Shown here piece by piece: positions 1 through 12,700 of a stretch of DNA of 64,000 nt. Origin of the DNA: JBBRBB01 sp038206235 (lineage in GTDB: Bacteria > Bacteroidota > Bacteroidia > Chitinophagales > Chitinophagaceae); assembly GCA_038206235.1 (NCBI GenBank), contig JBBRBB010000003.1, forward strand, positions 62,001 through 126,000, read 5' to 3'. The notes beneath the pieces were generated by a model that was not told the DNA's origin, made no database searches, and was given only the letters and a program-made list of their open reading frames with translations. Within the stretch, counting starts at the first letter, position 1; each line of letters starts with the position of its first letter. A program made the translations under genes and the position numbers.

Positions 1-3000
1 CCAGTTGCTTGCATTATTCCAATCGGAGTTTACGCCCAGCCAGGTGCCACTCGATTTAACCGTTATAGTAGTTGTACTGCTGCTTGTGCAACCTGAACCG
101 GATGTTGCAGAAGCAGTGTACACGTTTATACCAGGCGGAGGTTTTGCATACACAGGAGATACAGGGTCGCCGGCCATGTAATCAACAGTAGCAGCCATAT
201 CTGTATATATTCCGAAAGAAGGCGACCATATATAATTAATATTTTGCTTGTATGCTATTTTAATTGACCAGCTATTCAATACCCCCACACCGCTTGCCTC
301 ATCATCATATACCCTGAGCTTCCAGTTACCATCCGGAATAGTAAACAAATTGCTGAACAGGTTTGTACTGGTTGCCACTGAAGCTATTTCAAAACTTGAT
401 GCAGCATCTGCTTTAAACGTTCCTGTAAAAGGAGCAGAGACGCTGTTAACTGCAGGCTTTGTATTATCTGAACTAATGGAAGTATTTGTAAAATTTGTTC
501 CTGATGTTATAAACTCACCACTTATTAAATTTATAATTTGTCCGTTTGGCGCTTCAAGATTTACGATTATATCAGGGTCGAAAAGATTCATTGAAATATT
601 CAGCGTTACTATTACGCTGTCAATATTAGATGCTGCAGGAATATTAGTTATGCTGATACTATTATTGATGCCTGCTGGATTCGCATCAGGAATGGTTAAA
701 TTAATATTACCCGAACTTGCTATGGATGTTCCCGTAAGAACAGAAGCGCCGGTAACCGTAAGTGTTTGAATGCCTCCCTGACAAAAAGATGCTGATGTTG
801 GAGTTACAATTGGCGCAACGGGTAAAATATTCACTGTAACAGGAACCATAGCAGTAATGCTGCATCCCGAAATATCTGTTGCCGTAACTGTATAAAGTGT
901 AGTAACTGCTGGCGTTATTGTTTGAGATGCACCATTCAAATTGCCCGGGCTCCAGTTGTATGAATAACCGCCATTAGAGCTGGACACATTTAACGCCACA
1001 GTTGAACCTGTACAAATACTCGAAGGCGACGCGGTTGCAGTGACAGGGGCAGGGGAAGTTATAGTAGCTGTAACTTTTGTACGGCCGCTTTCACACCCAT
1101 TTATTATAGTCCAGTTATAAAAAAAATAATAATTGGGTGAAGCGCTTACATTCCATCCGCCGGTTATGCTCCCAACACTTCCTAAAGAATACGGAAAAGT
1201 TACACTGCTTGCAAAATCTCTGAAAAGATTTACAGCAGAAGCATTTGAGCTGATTATCAAACGATGATTCGTTCCCACAGGTATGGAAAACCCGAGAGGA
1301 ATATTTACAGCAATTGTAGAAGCGCCAGTGAAAGTATAGCTTATAGAACAGCCGGGAATTAATGCGCCTGAATTCGTTAAAGCCTGGATAGTAATAGTGC
1401 CGGCACCCTGAGGATACACATTTACCGATGCTATTGTAAACGCAGAAGTTGCAGTAAAAACAAGACCTGCATCCGCTGCATTATTGACTCCGTCTAAGCC
1501 GTTGGTAGAGACTTTACCGCCTGTGGCAGTTGCACCTGAGCTTGCACTTATCCAAAAATCGGTAGTGCTGCTAAGATTAGGAGTAGTAAATGATGAAGCA
1601 GCAGAAGATTTTAAAAGATTACCGCCTGTGGCTGCATCATACCAGTTATAAGTTGTGGCGCCTGAAGCTGCTGCATTTAATGTCAACGTTCCTGTGCCGC
1701 AGCGTGTGGCTGGTGTTGTACTTGTGATTGAAGGATTATTAACGGTAATAGTAACTTGATTAGAATTAGCCGGAGTTCCTGAATTGCATGTAACCTTTAA
1801 GCGATAAGAAGTAGTAGAAGTAATAGTTCCCGAATTCATTGTAAAGGGTAAAGTTTGCCCTGTAAGATCATTAATATCCGATGAAAAGTTATCACTTGAA
1901 TATTGCCATTGGTAAGTGCTTCCTGCGCCACATGAATATCCAACATCAGTAATAGTTACAGAGGCAGAGCTGCAGAATGAGATATTGCCGGTGATTGAAG
2001 CTGTACCACCTGCTGCGCCGCTGCATGCAGCAGGTGTAATTTCATCTGCGCCTATATCGGGTGTGGATGCATTGCGTGGAGCAGCATCAAAATCTGTTGC
2101 GATACCTGCTATGGGTGTTGCTAAAGCATCCATTGGAGAGCAGTTTTGTAAATGCAGGTTAGCGGTTGAGGTAAATAAGGGGTCAACATTATAAGAGCTT
2201 GCATCCTGTGCTGTGGCCGATTGCCAGTTAGCAAAAGAGGTCCTTGCACCGGTAAGAAACCCCACACTGCCCCCTGGTGCATAATAATCATTATAATTAA
2301 TTGTTGTAAATGCTGCATTGGTTCCTTCATCGTATACTGCATACCGCGTACCCGTAGTTTCTGTATTGGAAAAAATATTGTTGCGTATATTTAATGAAGT
2401 AACTCCGGAGGCAATATATAAAGCGGCTGTGTTGGCTGATATGGTCTGATTGGTGTTTAATGAAATTGAGTTAAAATAAATATTATATCCTCCTCCGCTT
2501 ATTATGCCTATACCATGACCGTTATCTCTCCAGCCAAAAGCCCAGCCCTTTCCCGTTACATCATAAATAAGATTATTAGAAATAATAAGATTAGCAGCAG
2601 AAGAAGTGGATTGCAGAATAATACCATAAGAGGCCCATCCAGAAGAGCTAGTATTTTTTATATCAGTGATAATATTTTTATCAATACTGCCTCCCGAAAT
2701 TGTACCCCCTGCATCAATACCTCCAGACGGATTATTTGTAGAAGAGGAATTTACACTGGAAACTCCAGTTATAGTATTTCCTATTACAGAAATATTTTGC
2801 TGCTGCATAAGATGAATTCCTCTGAAGGAAATTTTACTTGCCGCAACAGCAGATCCAATCGTATTATCTGAAATAACGGTACCGCTTTCATTGCCTGCAG
2901 GCCCTATAACCTCTATGCCATATTGTGCAGTGCTAGGAGCATTGTTTCGATAAGTATTATTTGAGTTCGCAGCTTCTGCTGTGCCTCCAATTGTTGTTCC

Positions 3001-3612
3001 CGAAGAAGAAACAATTGCAGCGAGAGTTGATGTAGATGCCTGCCCTGTAACAACACAATTTTTAATTGTATTATTTGTTGCGCCATCAGATGCAGCAGCG
3101 CTGCAAACCCATAGCACGGCTGAAGAGGGGCTGTTATTTAAATTACCGAAAGTTAAGTTTCTGGTAGTAGTTCCATTATTTGAACCATCAATAATTATAT
3201 AATCAGCACCATTCAGTTTTATTATTGATGAGGTGCTTGAGCCGCTTATTGTTGTGCTTACACCGCTTGCAGGTTTTATGGTTAATGTGTTTGCCGCATT
3301 TGCATTTCCATTCGCGTTAATGATAATCGGAAATATTTCTGAAGGATAGGAAGCATCTGTTAGCTCAAATATAACAGGCCCGCTTAAGCAAGTATTGTAG
3401 GCTGATATAGCGGCAGTAAGTGTAGTATATACCTGACCAACACCTACAGTATAAGTACCGCTTAAACAAGCAGCAGAGCGAAAAGAATTTTTTTCATTTT
3501 CTTTTTTTATAAAAGAAACTGTCTTTGTTACAGCAGTTTTATTTACTCCAGGGCTTTGCCCGTAAGCAGAGTTCACGAAAACAATTAATAGACAGAGTAA
3601 ATATTTTTTCAT
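1..3612 (-). CDS. Giant secreted beta-helix/Ig-like/P-domain protein, C-terminus beyond window
   Basis: The frame is open for 1204 codons from an ATG at 3612 to the window edge, so the end is missing. Residues 1-19 form a signal peptide ending in AYGQ. A parallel beta-helix region follows (roughly 45-510, many short N/T/S-rich turns such as NNTIKNCVV), then a TPDIGADE-type junction near residue 520. Next come Ig-like domains (about 530-930, with YQWQYSSDNF and YNWYDAATGG motifs) and a proprotein-convertase P-like domain (about 950-1120, ending in WKLRVYDDE and WSIKI). The last visible residues, TWLGVNSDWNNASNW, match a segment near residue 2225 of the neighbouring 3308-residue protein, so the two are tandem paralogs. 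The family is exported by Sec and then T9SS; a sorting domain is expected in the unseen C-terminus. The role is probably surface adhesion, but no catalytic motif is visible. Confidence 0.85.
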   Translation of the reverse strand, partial: MKKYLLCLLIVFVNSAYGQSPGVNKTAVTKTVSFIKKENEKNSFRSAACLSGTYTVGVGQVYTTLTAAISAYNTCLSGPVIFELTDASYPSEIFPIIINANGNANAANTLTIKPASGVSTTISGSSTSSIIKLNGADYIIIDGSNNGTTTRNLTFGNLNNSPSSAVLWVCSAAASDGATNNTIKNCVVTGQASTSTLAAIVSSSGTTIGGTAEAANSNNTYRNNAPSTAQYGIEVIGPAGNESGTVISDNTIGSAVAASKISFRGIHLMQQQNISVIGNTITGVSSVNSSSTNNPSGGIDAGGTISGGSIDKNIITDIKNTSSSGWASYGIILQSTSSAANLIISNNLIYDVTGKGWAFGWRDNGHGIGIISGGGYNIYFNSISLNTNQTISANTAALYIASGVTSLNIRNNIFSNTETTGTRYAVYDEGTNAAFTTINYNDYYAPGGSVGFLTGARTSFANWQSATAQDASSYNVDPLFTSTANLHLQNCSPMDALATPIAGIATDFDAAPRNASTPDIGADEITPAACSGAAGGTASITGNISFCSSASVTITDVGYSCGAGSTYQWQYSSDNFSSDINDLTGQTLPFTMNSGTITSTTSYRLKVTCNSGTPANSNQVTITVNNPSITSTTPATRCGTGTLTLNAAASGATTYNWYDAATGGNLLKSSAASSFTTPNLSSTTDFWISASSGATATGGKVSTNGLDGVNNAADAGLVFTATSAFTIASVNVYPQGAGTITIQALTNSGALIPGCSISYTFTGASTIAVNIPLGFSIPVGTNHRLIISSNASAVNLFRDFASSVTFPYSLGSVGSITGGWNVSASPNYYFFYNWTIINGCESGRTKVTATITSPAPVTATASPSSICTGSTVALNVSSSNGGYSYNWSPGNLNGASQTITPAVTTLYTVTATDISGCSITAMVPVTVNILPVAPIVTPTSASFCQGGIQTLTVTGASVLTGTSIASSGNINLTIPDANPAGINNSISITNIPAASNIDSVIVTLNISMNLFDPDIIVNLEAPNGQIINLISGEFITSGTNFTNTSISSDNTKPAVNSVSAPFTGTFKADAASSFEIASVATSTNLFSNLFTIPDGNWKLRVYDDEASGVGVLNSWSIKIAYKQNINYIWSPSFGIYTDMAATVDYMAGDPVSPVYAKPPPGINVYTASATSGSGCTSSSTTTITVKSSGTWLGVNSDWNNASNW

Positions 3613-3733
3613 TCCCAAAAAGTAAACTACAAAGTTTTAATAAATTACAACACCTCAGAATTATTTGTATTGACTATTAAAAAAATAAATCAAAATATAC
3701 GAGTTATTAGCCAACCCAAATTGTTATATAAAT

Positions 3734-3768
3734 AAAAACCTATGCAATTTTCGTGCACAGGTTTTTTT
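3734..3768 (-). terminator. Hairpin terminator after the 3308-residue adhesin gene
   Basis: Arms AAAAACCTATGCA and TGCACAGGTTTTT pair with one mismatch around a TTTTCG-containing loop. The hairpin lies 20 bp downstream of the stop codon at 3788 and before the start of the next minus-strand gene. A T-run follows on either strand, so it could act in both directions. Confidence 0.65.
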
Positions 3769-3787
3769 ATTGATTTCGAAAATCATT

Positions 3788-6700
3788 TTAATTCCCGGTT
3801 ATCACCAGTTTTTGTCTAAAGTTATAATCCTTACCCATCAGGTTAACTTCATACACGCCGGCCGCTGTGCCTGCGGGCAATTCAATTGACTGTGATGCGC
3901 TGCCGCCTGTATGCTCTATGGTTCTGCTGAATACAAGCCTTCCTTTTTCATCATAAATTAAGAGATTATATTTTGCAGCAGACATATTCGTCATTTGCAA
4001 TGTGAATCTACCATTGCTTACAGGGTTTGGATAAATTGTAATCGCTGCCCCACCGTTGGCATTTATTATCACATTGATAATTTGAGTATAATATATTGCA
4101 CCATTTTTATCGTACACCTTTATACGGTAATAATTATTTCCTGTATTGGGCTTTTGGTCTGCAAAACTGTAATCGGCAGATGAGCCTGTATTTTTTGCTG
4201 CAACATTTCCAAGCACAGTAAACCCTCTTGCATCTGCGCTTCTTTCCACTTCGTAATGGTCAATATCAATTTCATTAAGAGCCGTCCATGCAAGCTGCAC
4301 TGCGGTTCCCTGCTGCCATGCTTTAAAGCCAATGATGTTTACAGGCAAAATATAATCAGCAGAATTGATTACAGCAAAGCGGTTAAATGTATTGATACCC
4401 TGCAGCCCGCCAACATTATCAGGGCTTACACCGTACGTGTACAGTCCATAAATTTCTGTGCCGTTTGCCGAAGCGATAAAATTCTTTGTATCACTGGCAC
4501 TTGAAATATTTACAAATACATTTGATGCGTTTTGTTGCGCCAAATGAATATCGCCATAATTAAATGGAGACTCAACCTCATCTTCTAAAAAAGGATAACC
4601 TGTAACATCCCTTTTAGTAAAGAAGAGTTGCATGGTTGCCTTTGCACCGCTTCCTGATGCTTTTACATACCAGATGCGCTCTACCACAGGGTTTGGTGTA
4701 TTTCCAATATCACCCTTACCAACCACAACGGTGAAATCATTGGCTGTACCATTTTGATTATTTATCATCATGCGGTTGGGTGATTTGTAATCTGAAGAAA
4801 CCGGGAAGAAGACATCTGTATTGGTTCTGCCGATGTTTTGTATTTTAAATCCCTGCGAACCATCTGTTGCATCGGTTACAACAGCACCATCGCAGGTGCA
4901 GATGTAGCTGTTTGTGTACAGTGCAGGCGGAGTATAAGTTCCCGTTCTGTCGTAAGTAAGAAGCTTATGATTTGTGCTCAAAATTCCATTAGTAAGCGTA
5001 AGACTCTTAATGCTAAGAGCACTTCCCAACAATGCCGCAGGATTTTGACCAATACCTGTGCGGTTCAAAGTAAAATTATTTAGATTCTGACTGCCCGCTA
5101 AGAAATTCAGTGTGCCGACACTCGAAGTTGTGCCGCCAATTGAAAGATTCGATGATATTGAACCTGCCAGTAAACCTGTACCTGTTATTGTTCCATTTAA
5201 AGCAAGAGTATTAGCGCCAAGAGCTAAAGTACTGCCTGCATTTAAGGTGCCAGTTTGGTTAACAGTAACATTCTTGTTCATTGTTACTGTTGCAGCAGCA
5301 TTACTGTTAGTGAAATAATCAAAGACAGTATTGTTGCTGCCTCCGATTGATTGTGCTAATGTGCCATTAAATGTTACAGTACGATTCTTAGGAGTAAAGG
5401 TGCCATTGTTCAGCCAGTTTCCTTTGAGTTGAACATCACCACCACCAATATCAGATTCTGATAAACCACCATTGATGGTTATATCTCCATTAACAATAAG
5501 CGGTATAGTCATATCGAATGAGCTGAAATCCATATAGAAGTTAGAACCCGCATCAATGGTAAGATTGCCTGCTGTATTCAATGGAGTCGCTGTATTAGAG
5601 GAGCCACCGGGAACTAGTGTTGTGCTGTTAGAAACCTGTACATTATATGGATACCCTGGTCCGCTGATTGTTCCCCATTCAACGGTTCTGTTGTAATTGC
5701 CGGTAGCATAGTACTGGAGCAGTGAACTATTACCATAAATTGGCGCACTTGTTACAAAGCTGTTCTGGTTCATACGCAAAATTCCATTAATAGTAGTTAG
5801 ACTTCCACCAAAATTGAAGCCCTTATTCAACTCAACTCTTACTGCTGAAGAAGTAATTAAACTTCCTGAACCATTTACTGATGGAGGTGTTACTGCTCCA
5901 TTAAGCACAAAAATTCCTGTTCCTATTGAACTGATTATATTTCGTGTTCCGTTTATTTGGATAGAACCAAATGTTCCGAGACCAAGCGTGCAGGTTTGTC
6001 CGTTCAAATCCAAAGGTCCGGCCGCTAATAACTGTAATGCGTTACCAGCAACTGAATTTGATACACTAATATTTGTTCCGGTTGAAAGTTTTACACCGCC
6101 TGCCGAACCATTATTAATTAAAATCATATCAAAGGGTACTGTTGCACCTCCTGTTATGGTTTGTAAAGTGGTTGCATTATTGAAATTAACAGCACGGTTA
6201 TGAAAGTTGAAAACGGACGCCGCAGCCGATGTCCAATTTCCTGCCAACTTCAAATCTCCTCCACTTGCATCGCCTAAAGAAAGATTGCCATTTACTGTAA
6301 TATTTCCTGGAACTGTAAGGGGTGCATTTGTTCCCGGACTTCCATAATCCATATATAAAGAAGAACCGGCATCAATCGTTAAATCACCCACAATGCTGCG
6401 TGCTACGGTGGGACTACCATTAGGATAATTGAGTGTTGTATTGTTGCTTATCTGCACATTGTAAGGATAGCCAACTCCGCTTAAAGCGCTCCACTCACAA
6501 TTACGGCCGTACGTGCCGCCTGTATTATATTTGAGTAAGGAACCAGAAGCATAACTTGGAGGTTTACAGTTGTTCACAAATCCTCCTGAATTAATTGTAA
6601 GTGTTCCCAATATGCTTGATGTTGTTCCAAAATCAACACCCCCACTTATATTTACGTTTCTAAAAGGCACTGCAGTACCACTAACAGTTCCTGTGCCACT

Positions 6701-9700
6701 GAATGTAACAGCGCCTGTGCTTGTTGTAGTTGTAAAAGTACCTGCGTTAGTAAAGCTTCCGCCGCTATTAATATTCACGTTGGCGGTACCTGACATGGTA
6801 AAGGTGCCATTATTTGTAAGCCCACTCGTTAAGGTTAAAGTAACACCGTTAGGTATGGTAAGCAGGGCACCACTATTAATAGTTACTGTATTTGCCGAAA
6901 TTGCCGGAGCACTTGAAAAAGTAGGATAAAACGATACACCTGTTGGAATAATTACATTGGTGCCGGGGCCTGGTATGCCACCACACCAATTACCTGCATT
7001 ATTCCAATCTACGCTATTGCCAAGCCATGTACCGGTAGAAACAACAGTAAACGTAGAAGTGGCGCTGCTTGTACAGCTTGTGCTGCCTGCTGTAGCTGTA
7101 GACATATAGGTTGTAGTGATTGCTGGTTTTGCATAAACAGTTGTTGTATTAGCCCCTGCCATATAAGGAGTAGTAGCTCCTGCATCTGTATATAACCCAG
7201 CAATAGGTGCCCATGTCATGGTAGAGCTTTGCGTTCCTGTTATTTTTACGTTATCTATTGCCCAGTACCATCCAAATGAAGAACTATATCGAAATCTTAT
7301 TTGCACTGAAGCATTTCCAATATAGGGGGTGATATCTAATGTTGTAAGCAGAAATGAGGTTCGTCCGCCTTTGGTGCTAGTTTGGTCAACTAAAGTATTC
7401 CAGGTGCTTCCACCATTTGTAGTAATCTCCACGTACGCATGGTCTGATAGAGCCAAGAAATATTGATAAAAGTTAAGTGAAGCCGAAGTATAACCCACAA
7501 GGCTGAATGTTGGTGAAATAAGTTCGGTAAGTGTTGTCCCCCCAAAAAATTGGTCATCACTATTTGATATATAGAACTGAGAATTATCATTGCTTTGAAA
7601 AACTGTTCCACGTCTGGTATATGTGTATGGACTGGTTTGCAATGTCCATGCTGCTAAAGAGGGGTCAGTTCCACCGAATGAATTATTAATTTTTGTCCAT
7701 AAATTGGTTACATCATTGAAATCTTCTGTAAAAATGGTAATACCTGAAACAGTACCGCCGCTTGCAGTAAGTAACTGAGCAGATGAGCCTGAACAAAATG
7801 AAACACTGGAAGGGCTTACCGTTACTGTGCTTGGTGTAGCAGAAACTGTAACAGCGACATTAGCTGTAGCTGTGCAGCTATTGTTAGCTCCACCTGAATT
7901 ATCTATTGCATTTACAGTATAAACTACACTTGAAGCAGGAGTTACCGTTTGAGAAGCACCTGATAAATTACCTGGAACCCATGTATAAGTATACGGATTT
8001 AAACTGGTAACATTTAATGCTACATTTCTTCCACCGCAAACTGTGGAAGGTGTTGCAGTTGCGGTAATTGCCGGACTCGCTGTTACTGTTGCCGTCACCT
8101 GTGTTCTTGGGCTTTCACATCCTTCAGATATATCAATATCATAGAATGAATTATAAGAAGTAGTATTTGTTCCTACTGTAGAACTATTGGCTGAACCTAC
8201 AATTTTAAACGTTCCTCCTGCAGATGTAAAAGGATATCCGCATGTATATGAAGAAATACGGTAAAGTCCACCCTGGGTGCTTGTTAATTGATAATTACCT
8301 GAACCTCCAATTGAAAAGTTGAGTGTGATTTGCACGGGAGTTCCAATCTGTGCGGCAGTAATAGTAAAGTTGGCTGTTTGCAGAGTAGTAGTTGTCGGAG
8401 AGTTTCTTAAGACAACAGTTAATGTACCGCTCGTTCCTGGAATTACATATGCACTTTTAATGATAGCGGGTCCCGTAGTAGTAATACGCAAAGGCTTATC
8501 TGTTAAGGTATTTGATACGATAGAGCCACATCCGGTTGTATTACTTGATAATCCGACAAGAGAACTTGCTCCTCCGGCTGTTACCCAATAATCCGTTGTT
8601 GTGGTAATAGCGGGAGTGGTAAAGGTTGCAGTTGTGGAGGATTGTAAAAGGTCTCCGCCGCTGGCTGCATTGTACCAGTTATACGTTGGAGAACCACTCG
8701 CCGAAGCACTAAGGGTTACACTGCCCGGTCCGCAACGTGTACCGCCGGTTGCGCTGTTCAGCGTTACTGTATTTACAGTAACAGTAACCGAATTAGAATA
8801 AACAGGACTTCCTAAAGAGCAGGTTACTTTTAATCGATAGTAAGTGGTTGTAGATATAGTTCCTGTATTGTAATAAGATGGCGTGTTTGCTCCCGAAATA
8901 TCTGTCCATGTTGAATTATCAGGAGATGACTGCCATTGATAATCTGTGCCCGAGCCAACTGAATAACCTGTAGAAACAATATCCGCGTCCCCTGAGTTAC
9001 AGAGAAGTCCTGATAAATTTGAGGCTGAACCAGCCACAGCACCTGCACAGGAAGCAGTTGCAAATTCATCTGCACCTATATCAGGCGTTGTTGCGCTGCG
9101 GCTATCACCGTCAATATCTGTTGTAATCCCTGTAATTGGAGTGCCCGCATCACCAACTATTGAAGTTGTTGATGCTATATGTAAATCTGTAGTAGATGTA
9201 AATTGTGGGTCACCATTTAAAGAACCCAAATCCTGTGATGTAGCAGACTGCCAGTCGCTTAATGTGGTTTGGTTAGTACTTGCAAAATAGCCAATATATC
9301 CTGTTGCGGGGAAGCTTACATTTATATACAGGTCATTAAAAGTTAAGCTGCTGCCGCTGTACGAACCCAGGGTTGTATAATGTACGTATAAGTTTCCACT
9401 GATAGTACCTGCCATATAAAAGGCGTTATTTTTAAGAGTTATTTTAGAAGTAGTAACAGATGTAGAACCATTGCCATTGCTAAATATGGCTGATGGTGCG
9501 CCAGATGATGCTACTAAAGAGCCTGATAAATATATAGAGTTAAAATAAAATTTGTCTCCATAGCCGCCATTACAATTAATACCGCTGACTCCCCAAATTG
9601 CCACCCCGCTTCCGCTGCCGCGGCAATCATAAATCATATTATTAGAAAAAACGTTTGCTGATTGATTTCCGCTTGTATTAAATGCCGGAGACTCTGCAGA

Positions 9701-12700
9701 TATGCAAAGCAACCGTTGTAACCCAGTTGCCGAAATATTAATATTGAATACTTTATTCTTTGAAACAGATGCCGTTTTACAATTACGCAAATAAATTCCC
9801 GAAATTACATCACTAACGCCCGCTAAGTCACGAAGGAAGGTGCCTCCCGTATTTTTTAAATTTTGAATACTGTTTTGTGAAATGGAAACACCGCTTTGAT
9901 TCTGCACAACAATTCCGCTGATGCTAAACCCATCGCCGGAAACAGCAGTGCCAAGTGCATTGCTGTTTATGCTATTTGAAGCATCGAGTGTGCTTGTTGC
10001 GGTTCCTAATAAGAAAATTCCATATTGAGCTTTGGATATTTGATTATTCTGAAAGGTATCATTTGAGTTTTGTGTTAATGCATTGCCGCTTATGCCGATT
10101 GTAGAAGTGCCGCCGCTGAATACACCCATAAGCGTGGTTGTGGAACTGTTACCGGAAATAATAGTGTTTTTAATGGTATTCTTGGTAGCTCCGTCTGAAG
10201 CAGAAGCGCTTGCTACCCAAACTACGGCTGATGAAGTGCCTGTATTGGTATTGGTTATTGTAAGGTCTTTGCTTGTGCCGCCACTATTAGAACCATCAAT
10301 CGTTACATAATCTGCACCATTCAATTTGAATATGCTTGTGGCGCTTGAGCCGGAAATTGTTGCTGTTACACTACTTGCAGGTTTAATGGTAAGAGTATTG
10401 GTTGCACTCTGGTAGATATTTGAATTTATGGTAATAGGGAATGTTTCTCCTCCACTGCTATAACCAGCCGCTAACTGAAACACAATAGGCCCCGCTATAC
10501 AACTGCCGTTATAAGCTGATACGGCTGCACTAAGAGTAGCATAGTTACCGGGTATATTATATGTTCCCGCCAAGCCTGTAATGGTAAAGCTATTAGTTAC
10601 CCCAACAGGAAATGCTGCTGAAGTAAGTGCAACACTTGAAGGTGTTGCAGTGAAAGTACCGCTATTGATAGCTACGTTGGGTGGTGTTGCAAGGTCTTGT
10701 GCAACCACAAAATATTGTATTTGTTCTCCACCGGTTGTAGCGCCAAACAATATTGATGCATCAATTGTAAATGTAAACGGACTTGAACTGTTTGTTGCTT
10801 CTACATATTTCCAACCATTGTCTGCAGAAGTATTGCCTGCATAGGTATCTGCATTGCTTGCCCTTTTGTAATAGAGGCGTGGCTTGGTTCCTATGGTGGT
10901 ATTAACTCCGCTGCCTGCATCTGTAATTATTACATTGGAAAGCGTTTGAACAGGTGTGCATGAAGGGTTTAAAATGGTATAAGTAATTACAGGCGGTGTA
11001 CCATCAGTTACCGTAATAGTTCCGTTGAGTGTGTCATTGCTTGTAACCTGGTCGCCGGTTAATAATGCAATCGCTTGTATTTTATAAGTACCTGTTGTAG
11101 TAAACATTCCACTTACAGGAAAAGTAACCGTAGTTGTTGCACTTTGTGCAAGAGAAGCAATCGTTGCAGGCTGGTCATAAAAAACTACATTTACCGGATC
11201 TAATATTCTATATTTCACCTGAACACTTGTTTGCGTATATGCTCCATTGTTTGTAAACGAAGCCTGTGGAGTTACGGTACTGCCGCTTGCAATACTTGCC
11301 AAGTCTAATGGCACTACAAAAGCTGCAGCCTGTATATCTTTATAAATATATGGCGTGAAATTCCCTTCATCTGCACCTATATCCGGTGTAGTTACATTTC
11401 TTGTTTGTGCGTCTATATCGGTAGTTGTCCATGTATTTGCGTAAGTGCCGCTGAAATAAGAGCCATTGCTTTCTACAGGAGTTGCAACACCTGTTTGTAT
11501 ATGCAAATCGCTGGTTGCTGAAACAAATTTCGGGTCTTCTCCTCTTGTACTGGCATCCTGCCCCGAAGCTGCTTGCCAATTTGCTAATGCAAGTTCATCA
11601 AATGAATTATATGAACCTGTAAAACCAGTTCCGCCTGTTACGTAGTAAACATTGTTATTCCATACACCGCTGCTGCCGCCCAAACTGCTGGTAGGTGTTA
11701 CTACGCAATAATGAGTTCCGTTTGTAGCTGTATTTGAAAAGACATTATCCCTCACGAATATATTACCAATATTAGTTTTTTCACCAAACTCAAAACAGGA
11801 GCTGGGAGAAGTTGAAGATGAAGTAATACTTACTGAATTAAAATCTACATAATAAATACTAAGTACACCGCTTAATCCGAAATCCTGTACTTTAATACCA
11901 ATAATTTGTCTTGTTGATATGTTGCCGCTGTTAGAACTCAACCCAAAAACAAAATTGTTATATATACGGGCAGTATTGTTGGCCATGCTTGGCAGGTTAG
12001 CTCTTATACCCGTTACAACGCCGGCGGATGTATTGCTATTATTCAACGTTTGTACAATATTGTTGTATATTTCACAAGTACCCATATCCACAGCGCTTGC
12101 GCTATCATCCAGAAAAATTCCATCAACCTTAAAAGTAGATGTGCCCGTAACATTTCTTACAGTACAATTAAATATTTTTACATTCTTCTGATAAGTTGCT
12201 CTTATACCCCAGGTTTGTGCTGTACCCCCTATATCGTTGGGAACTGCATCACCAATAGTAGTGCTACCGCCACCTGTTGTCCCAATTTCACAACCCACAT
12301 CGGGGAAACTATTAGTAGTACTTGCTTTTAGGTGAATACCCGAAAAAGAATTTTTTACTGTAACATTATAATATTTATTATTGCTGTTGGCACCAGAAGA
12401 GCTTGTTAAAGTAACCGGAAAAATGTTTTGATAAATCCCAATACTATTTGGATTACTTCTCTCTAAAGTTATGCTTACGTCTTGTATGGTATTGTTGGTG
12501 GCGCCATCGCTAACAGTTGCATTGGTAATATACACGCCTCTTGACGGCTTATTGGTTAAAACGGATGCATACCCTAAAGTAAAATTTTTAAATGTAACAT
12601 AATCACTTCCCGCCAGTGCTACTATGGGTTGGTTTGCCGCCGTCATACCAACAGCACTGCCTTCTGTTATAACATTACCTGCGAAAACACCGCGGCTTGA

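Noticed and set aside
248..769. Plus-strand open frame of 173 codons opposite the left giant gene
   Set aside because: It lies antisense to a long, domain-rich minus-strand gene; its Val/Leu/Pro-rich composition is the usual shadow of Thr/Ser/Asn-rich coding DNA.
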